Of a DNA stretch of 9,244 bases, positions 6,116 to 9,244 are shown one piece after another. The notes beneath the pieces were generated by a model. The model saw only the letters and a program-made list of their open reading frames with translations. It searched no databases and was not told where the DNA came from. The position numbers and the translations under genes are program-made. The number at the start of each line of letters is the position of its first letter. Within the stretch, counting starts at the first letter, position 1. The stretch comes from CAZBUB01 sp046546355 (GTDB lineage: Bacteria; Desulfobacterota; Desulfovibrionia; Desulfovibrionales; Desulfothermaceae), in NCBI GenBank assembly GCA_046546355.1, contig JBKGXZ010000068.1:1-9244 (forward strand). The letters run 5' to 3'.

Positions 6116-6688
6116 ATGAGCTCGGGTCAAAAGCCACGGCAACTTAGCCTCCTGGATCTGGAGCCGCCCTCCGGCGGACCTACACAGAGAGAATTGGTGT
6201 ATTGGGAGACCTGGAACAAGGATCGTTTCCAGAGGCTGGTGCAGGATTTCAGGCAGCAGTATCTGGAAAGTCCCATTATGCGCAGAAGGCTGCTGCAGCG
6301 CAATCTGGATCTGTACATGACCCATCCCAAAAACGCCTATTTGGTGCACCAGAGAACTGGAGAGCTGGTCCAGGATCAGAAGCTGCTGCGCCAGGCATGG
6401 GGCATGGATATCGACAAGTTCTCTGCTGAGCGGCGCAGGCACCTTTCAGCTCAGATTGCTGATCTTTTGGACGGTAAGATGTCTCCCGAGGACTGGCAGC
6501 CAGAGATAGCCCTGAGGATCACCTTTGATGAAGACAGGCAGCAGGATCTGCAGCTGCTCCTGCAGGACCAGGGCCTGGGCTACAGCCTGGAGAGGGACGG
6601 TTTCCGGGGCAAGATTTGGGTTTTTGGGGCCCCAGCAGCGGTGAAAAGCTTCCTGAAGCGCGGTCAGGAGGCAGGGATCCTGGCCTGA
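6116..6688 (+). CDS. Hypothetical protein with N-terminal clamp-binding-like motif
   Basis: I do not recognise this 190-aa protein. It is soluble, rich in Gln, Arg, Leu and Asp, and has no signal peptide or membrane segment. Residues 30-85 are predicted by eye to be strongly helical and basic (RxxQ, MRRRLLQRN). Residues 124-185 look like an alternating alpha/beta domain (IALRITFDEDRQQDLQLLL, then KIWVFGAPAAVKSFL). Near the N terminus QLSLL (9-13) fits the bacterial beta-sliding-clamp-binding pentapeptide (consensus QL[S/D]LF), in an otherwise flexible, proline-rich tail. That link is inference. ATG 6116 is the first possible start, since an in-frame TAG lies 9 bp upstream; no clear Shine-Dalgarno site is seen. 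It follows the hydratase gene after 103 bp and could share its transcript. Confidence 0.7.
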   Translation: MSSGQKPRQLSLLDLEPPSGGPTQRELVYWETWNKDRFQRLVQDFRQQYLESPIMRRRLLQRNLDLYMTHPKNAYLVHQRTGELVQDQKLLRQAWGMDIDKFSAERRRHLSAQIADLLDGKMSPEDWQPEIALRITFDEDRQQDLQLLLQDQGLGYSLERDGFRGKIWVFGAPAAVKSFLKRGQEAGILA

Positions 6689-6707
6689 GCTCGAGCAAAA
6701 CATATAA

Positions 6708-6743
6708 GAAGCGAGTACAAAAACTGTTTTTTGTGCTCGCTTC
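6708..6743 (+). terminator. Strong hairpin downstream of the hypothetical gene
   Basis: GAAGCGAGTACAAAAA (6708-6723) pairs with TTTTTGTGCTCGCTTC (6728-6743): 16 pairs with one G-U wobble and a 4-nt loop, starting 19 bp after the stop codon. It is the natural transcript end for the 6116-6688 gene. It is atypical as an intrinsic terminator because the T run lies inside the stem rather than after it. CGAGCA at 6692-6697 could compete for pairing with TGCTCG at 6734-6739. Confidence 0.6.
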
Positions 6744-6800
6744 ATTCAGGGCCTTTCGCTGAGAATCGCTCAATTTAGGTTAAAAATATGTAACTGTTCA

Positions 6801-7001
6801 CCAGGGTCCGGGGGCTTTACAAACAGGACGTAAAAACTCACTCCAAGGCAGCGTAAATCAAAACCTATATCTGTGTTTTATAGCCGGTGGATATTTTCCA
6901 TAATATGTTTTAAATCATATTCGGTGCTTAACGGTTTTGATGAACGCTGCCTACGTCGCTCAAACAGTTTACGCCCTGTTTGTAAAGCCCCCGGACCCTG
7001 G
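6801..7001. repeat. 201-bp imperfect palindrome, MITE-like or structured-RNA element
   Basis: The ends are inverted copies: 6801-6834 and 6968-7001 match at 33 of 34 positions, the first 27 without mismatch. A second paired block, 6847-6865 with 6933-6951, matches at 17 of 19. The arms are separated by unmatched bases (12 on the left, 16 on the right). The centre (6866-6932) is AT-rich and contains two small hairpins, TGGA/TCCA (6888-6900) and AATATG/CATATT (6902-6921). No ORF of note lies inside. It sits between two convergent genes. Size, long terminal inverted repeats and absence of coding fit a miniature inverted-repeat element, but I find no clear target-site duplication in the flanks (left ...ACTGTTCA, right ATATTCGC...). 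Confidence 0.75.
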
Positions 7002-7063
7002 ATATTCGCCGGTGCGCTTAGATTTTCCAGCTTTATCAGGTGCTGAATAGTTACAAATAGTCT

Positions 7064-7081
7064 AACTCTCGTTGGAGAGTT
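7064..7081. terminator. 7-bp stem-loop between the palindrome and pilZ
   Basis: AACTCTC (7064-7070) and GAGAGTT (7075-7081) form a perfect stem around GTTG. It lies about 60 bp past the stop of the minus-strand PilZ gene and could end that transcript. No good T tract follows on either strand, so the assignment is tentative. Confidence 0.35.
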
Positions 7082-7122
7082 GAAGGCGGCCTGAAGTAAG
7101 GGCTGCAGGGAGTGCAGGTGCA

Positions 7123-7144
7123 GGCAGCAAACACCAGGGCTGCC
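7123..7144 (-). repeat. Stem-loop at the pilZ stop codon
   Basis: GGCAGC (7123-7128) and GCTGCC (7139-7144) are perfect inverted copies around a 10-nt loop. The stem reaches the last base of the PilZ stop codon. It may protect or end the transcript; there is no T tract. Confidence 0.3.
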
Positions 7145-7563
7145 TAGCAGGAGAAAAGCTCATGCTTCTTGTGCCGCAGGAAGGTCTGCAGGAGCTCTTT
7201 TTCCTCGCTGGAGCCAAAGCTTAGTATGTCCAGGCCATACAAAAAGCGGTTCGGGCTGTGCTGGAAATAATAGACCACTTGAGCTGTTACAGTGACCCAT
7301 TGGGAGCCTAAATCAAGCTGTATGTCCGTTAGGATTTGACCGATGTTAAATGTAAAGTTTGCATTGCTTTCCAGTTGCAGCCCGTGCTCACTTAAGTTGG
7401 ACAGTTGGAATTTTAGGCCCTGGTAGCTCAAATAACTCCTGTCCTCTGGGCCCAGGCGGATCCTGAACGAGTAGCGTATCACCGGATTCAATTTCTGGGC
7501 TTCAGGCTGCTGCCCGGGCTCTGCAAGGCTTAGTCCCAGGTTTTGCTGGTCCTGGATGCTCAT
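7144..7563 (-). CDS. PilZ-domain c-di-GMP-binding protein
   Basis: This 139-aa single-domain cytoplasmic protein carries both halves of the PilZ c-di-GMP signature: RxxxR at R30-Y-S-F-R34 and [D/N]xSxxG at N56-L-S-E-H-G61, with a beta-rich body ending in YGLDIL (109-114) and a short C-terminal helix. All key ligand residues are present, so binding is likely. Stand-alone PilZ proteins act as adaptors that relay c-di-GMP levels to motility, exopolysaccharide or transcription partners; the partner here is unknown. The first 25 residues are polar and probably disordered. The start is clear: AAGGAGG (7570-7576) lies 6 nt before the ATG. It is divergent from the sigma-54 activator gene, with 180 bp of shared control region, and convergent with the unknown gene at 6116-6688. 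Confidence 0.88.
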   Translation of the reverse strand: MSIQDQQNLGLSLAEPGQQPEAQKLNPVIRYSFRIRLGPEDRSYLSYQGLKFQLSNLSEHGLQLESNANFTFNIGQILTDIQLDLGSQWVTVTAQVVYYFQHSPNRFLYGLDILSFGSSEEKELLQTFLRHKKHELFSC

Positions 7564-7682
7564 GGCCCACCTCCTTGAACAACAGGTTCATTACAAGAAT
7601 ACTCACTCTTGGAGATTAGAAAAATTCCTGTGACTTGGCAAGGTGATTTTGCACAGAAAAAGTTTGTTTTATTTATTGACGA

Positions 7683-7700
7683 AGCTAAATAATTATAGCT
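7683..7700. promoter_or_regulatory. Operator-like dyad overlapping a perfect minus-strand -10 box
   Basis: AGCTA (7683-7687) and TAGCT (7696-7700) form an 18-bp dyad with an AT-rich centre. On the minus strand the bases 7692-7697 read TATAAT, a perfect -10 for the PilZ gene with a leader of about 120 nt, though no good -35 stands 16-18 bp upstream. On the plus strand an AATAAT (7688-7693) with TTGTTT (7664-7669) at 18 bp may serve the regulator gene. A protein bound here could control both directions. Inference from symmetry and position. Confidence 0.35.
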
Positions 7701-7743
7701 AGCGTGCAAAAAAAACTGATCACTGTGAAAGTTATCGGACAGT

Positions 7744-9171
7744 ATGGCCAATATTTTAATCATAGACGATGATCCTGGTGTTTGCCAGGTCCTGTCTCAA
7801 GCAGTTGAGCAGGCAGGATACGAGGCAATTGCTGCCTCTAGCCTGGGACAGGGCAGGCAGAAGACTGAGAACAGAGATATAGATGCTGTGTTTCTGGATC
7901 TCAGTCTGCCTGATGGGGACGGCCTGAAATGGCTGTCCTGGTTCCAGGAGCTGCCTGCCCTGCCGGAAGTCATCATTATCACCGGCAAGGGGGAGCCAGC
8001 CGGGGCAGAGCTGGCCTTGAGCAGGGGCGCCTTTGATTTTCTGCCCAAGCCTGTTTCCCTGCAGGAAGTGACCCTGACTCTTGTCCGGGCCTTGGAGTAC
8101 CGGGAGGCCAAGCTGAAGAGAAGCAGGGAACAGCCCTTGCATTGCCCGGAAATCTTGGGCCAGAGCCCGGCCATGGCCAAATGCCTGCAGGATCTGGCTC
8201 AGGCTGCTGCTTCCGAAAACAGTGTGCTGATTTGGGGGGAAACTGGCACTGGCAAGGAGCTTTTCGCCCGGGCCATGCACCGCAACAGTTCCAGGTCCGG
8301 CAAGGAATTCGTAGTCGTGGATTGTTCAGCTCTGGCCCCCAACCTTTTGGAAAGCACTCTCTTTGGCCATTTAAAGGGTGCATTCACCGGGGCCAGCGGA
8401 GAAAGGCAGGGCCTGGTGGCCAAAGCGCATAAAGGCACCTTGTTTCTGGACGAGATCGGAGAGCTGACCTTAGAGATGCAAAAGAGGTTCCTCCGGGTCC
8501 TGGAAGAGAAACAATACAGCCCCCTGGGGGGGTCTACAGAACTCCAGAGCGATTTCAGGCTGATATGCGCTACTAACAGGGACTTGGAAGCCCTGGTTCA
8601 GGAGGGGCAGTTTCGGGCGGATCTCTTGCACAGGATCAGGCTGCACCACATGCATCTGCCCCCTTTGCGGGACAGGAAGCAGGATATCCCTTTGCTTTGC
8701 AGTTATTTTCTGCAGCGGATCGCAGAACAGCGCTGTCAACCTGTCAAGGATGTCTATCCAGAGGTGCAGGAGATATTCGCTGCCTATCATTGGCCGGGCA
8801 ATGTCCGGGAGCTGAACCATGCCCTGGAGGAGGCGGTCTCCGCAGCTGCGCAGGAGCCAGCTCTGCACCGCAAGCACCTGCCGCTTCATCTGCGCATTTC
8901 CCTGCTCAAGAGTTCCTTGGCTGAAAACAAAGACGATGGAGAGCTATTGCATCCCCAGGCCTCACCCCTGAACCAGGAGCTGATTCCTGATTGGAAGAGC
9001 TTTAAGGCGCAAGTGCTGCAGGCTGCTGAGCAGCGATATTTTCTGGATCTGCATGCCCACGCCCAGGGTCGGGTCAAGGAGATGGCCAGACTGGCAGGCC
9101 TGACCCAGGCCAGGGTCTACGAGTTGCTCAAGAGGTATAAGCCCAGGGGCACGGACGGGTTGTCGCGATAA
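7744..9171 (+). CDS. Sigma-54-dependent NtrC-class response regulator
   Basis: This 475-aa transcription activator has the complete three-domain plan. Receiver (about 3-120): acidic pocket D8-D10, phosphoacceptor D52, T80 and K102. AAA+ domain (about 137-380): Walker A GETGTGKE (165-172), intact GAFTGA sigma-54 contact loop (212-217), Walker B LFLDEIGE (233-240), arginine-finger region FRADLLHRI (290-298) and sensor II WPGNVREL (350-357). C terminus: Fis-type helix-turn-helix (about 443-466), AGLTQARVYELLKRY being the recognition end. All catalytic residues are present, so it should bind an enhancer and drive ATP-dependent open-complex formation by sigma-54 RNA polymerase after phosphorylation. 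The cognate kinase is not in the window and may lie downstream. The target genes are unknown. The start ATG 7744 has only a weak GGA upstream, which suggests modest translation. Confidence 0.95.
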   Translation: MANILIIDDDPGVCQVLSQAVEQAGYEAIAASSLGQGRQKTENRDIDAVFLDLSLPDGDGLKWLSWFQELPALPEVIIITGKGEPAGAELALSRGAFDFLPKPVSLQEVTLTLVRALEYREAKLKRSREQPLHCPEILGQSPAMAKCLQDLAQAAASENSVLIWGETGTGKELFARAMHRNSSRSGKEFVVVDCSALAPNLLESTLFGHLKGAFTGASGERQGLVAKAHKGTLFLDEIGELTLEMQKRFLRVLEEKQYSPLGGSTELQSDFRLICATNRDLEALVQEGQFRADLLHRIRLHHMHLPPLRDRKQDIPLLCSYFLQRIAEQRCQPVKDVYPEVQEIFAAYHWPGNVRELNHALEEAVSAAAQEPALHRKHLPLHLRISLLKSSLAENKDDGELLHPQASPLNQELIPDWKSFKAQVLQAAEQRYFLDLHAHAQGRVKEMARLAGLTQARVYELLKRYKPRGTDGLSR

Positions 9172-9200
9172 TCAACTGTGATCGATTATGATTACGACAA
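9160..9200. repeat. Interrupted inverted repeat over the regulator stop codon
   Basis: TTGTCG (9160-9165) pairs with CGACAA (9195-9200), and inside it ATAATC (9168-9173) pairs with GATTAT (9184-9189). The stop codon TAA (9169-9171) lies within the stem. It could be a 3'-end structure or a dyad for a downstream control region. No T tract follows, so I do not call it a terminator. The remaining bases to 9244 show no start codon or other feature that I can support. Confidence 0.3.
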
Positions 9201-9244
9201 CGATAGCGAGGGGAGCGTAAACCGTATTGCTGACCTCTACTATT

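Noticed and set aside
5942..6442. 166-aa minus-strand open frame across the hydratase/hypothetical junction
   Set aside because: It overlaps two plus-strand genes whose starts and reading frames are better supported.
6783..7019. Target-site duplication around the 201-bp palindrome
   Set aside because: Comparison of the bases just outside both ends shows no identical short repeat, so insertion is not proven from the sequence.
7635..7653. Sigma-54-like promoter (TTGGCA ... TTGCA) upstream of the response regulator
   Set aside because: The GG and GC dinucleotides are separated by 12 bp instead of the required 10, so it is unlikely to function as a -24/-12 element.
7756..8280. 174-aa minus-strand open frame opposite the response regulator
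   Set aside because: Antisense to the receiver and AAA+ domains with all catalytic motifs intact on the plus strand.

Overview
This window looks like chromosomal DNA of a Gram-negative anaerobe. The mix of genes (betaine-type carrier with a tandem Usp protein, half-size permease pair, GsuK-like K+ channel, PilZ protein, NtrC-class regulator) and the moderate GC with CTG/CAG-rich codons would fit a halophilic or haloalkaliphilic member of the Desulfovibrionales or a related deltaproteobacterial group. That placement is inference; no rRNA or other taxonomic marker is present. I see no integrase, transposase, tRNA, rRNA or CRISPR array.

Layout. 68-2427 (minus): a two-gene operon, a tandem universal stress protein followed 11 bp later by a BCCT osmolyte transporter. 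2428-2579: a divergent control region with a perfect 14-bp palindrome. 2580-3638 (plus): two adjacent genes that each encode half of a DUF318/ArsP-type permease. 3640-5349 (minus): a K+ channel with two RCK domains on one chain, convergent with the permease pair and separated from it by one base. 5350-5535: a second divergent control region. 5536-6012 (plus): a MaoC-type hot-dog hydratase. 6116-6688 (plus): an unrecognised protein with a clamp-binding-like motif near its N terminus. 6689-7143: a gene-free stretch between convergent genes, holding a strong 16-bp-stem hairpin and a 201-bp imperfect palindrome. 7144-7563 (minus): a small PilZ (c-di-GMP receptor) protein. 7564-7743: a third divergent control region. 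7744-9171 (plus): a full-length sigma-54-dependent NtrC-class response regulator. 9172-9244: short tail with only an imperfect inverted repeat.

Functional reading. The left half is coherent as osmotic and ionic homeostasis: compatible-solute uptake by a Na+-coupled type of BCCT carrier, a Usp protein in the same transcript, an unidentified membrane transporter, and a nucleotide-gated K+ channel. The right half is signalling: a c-di-GMP receptor divergent from a sigma-54 activator whose partner kinase is not in the window. The least explained items are the 201-bp palindrome at 6801-7001, which resembles a MITE or a long structured RNA, the split permease, and the unknown 190-aa protein.
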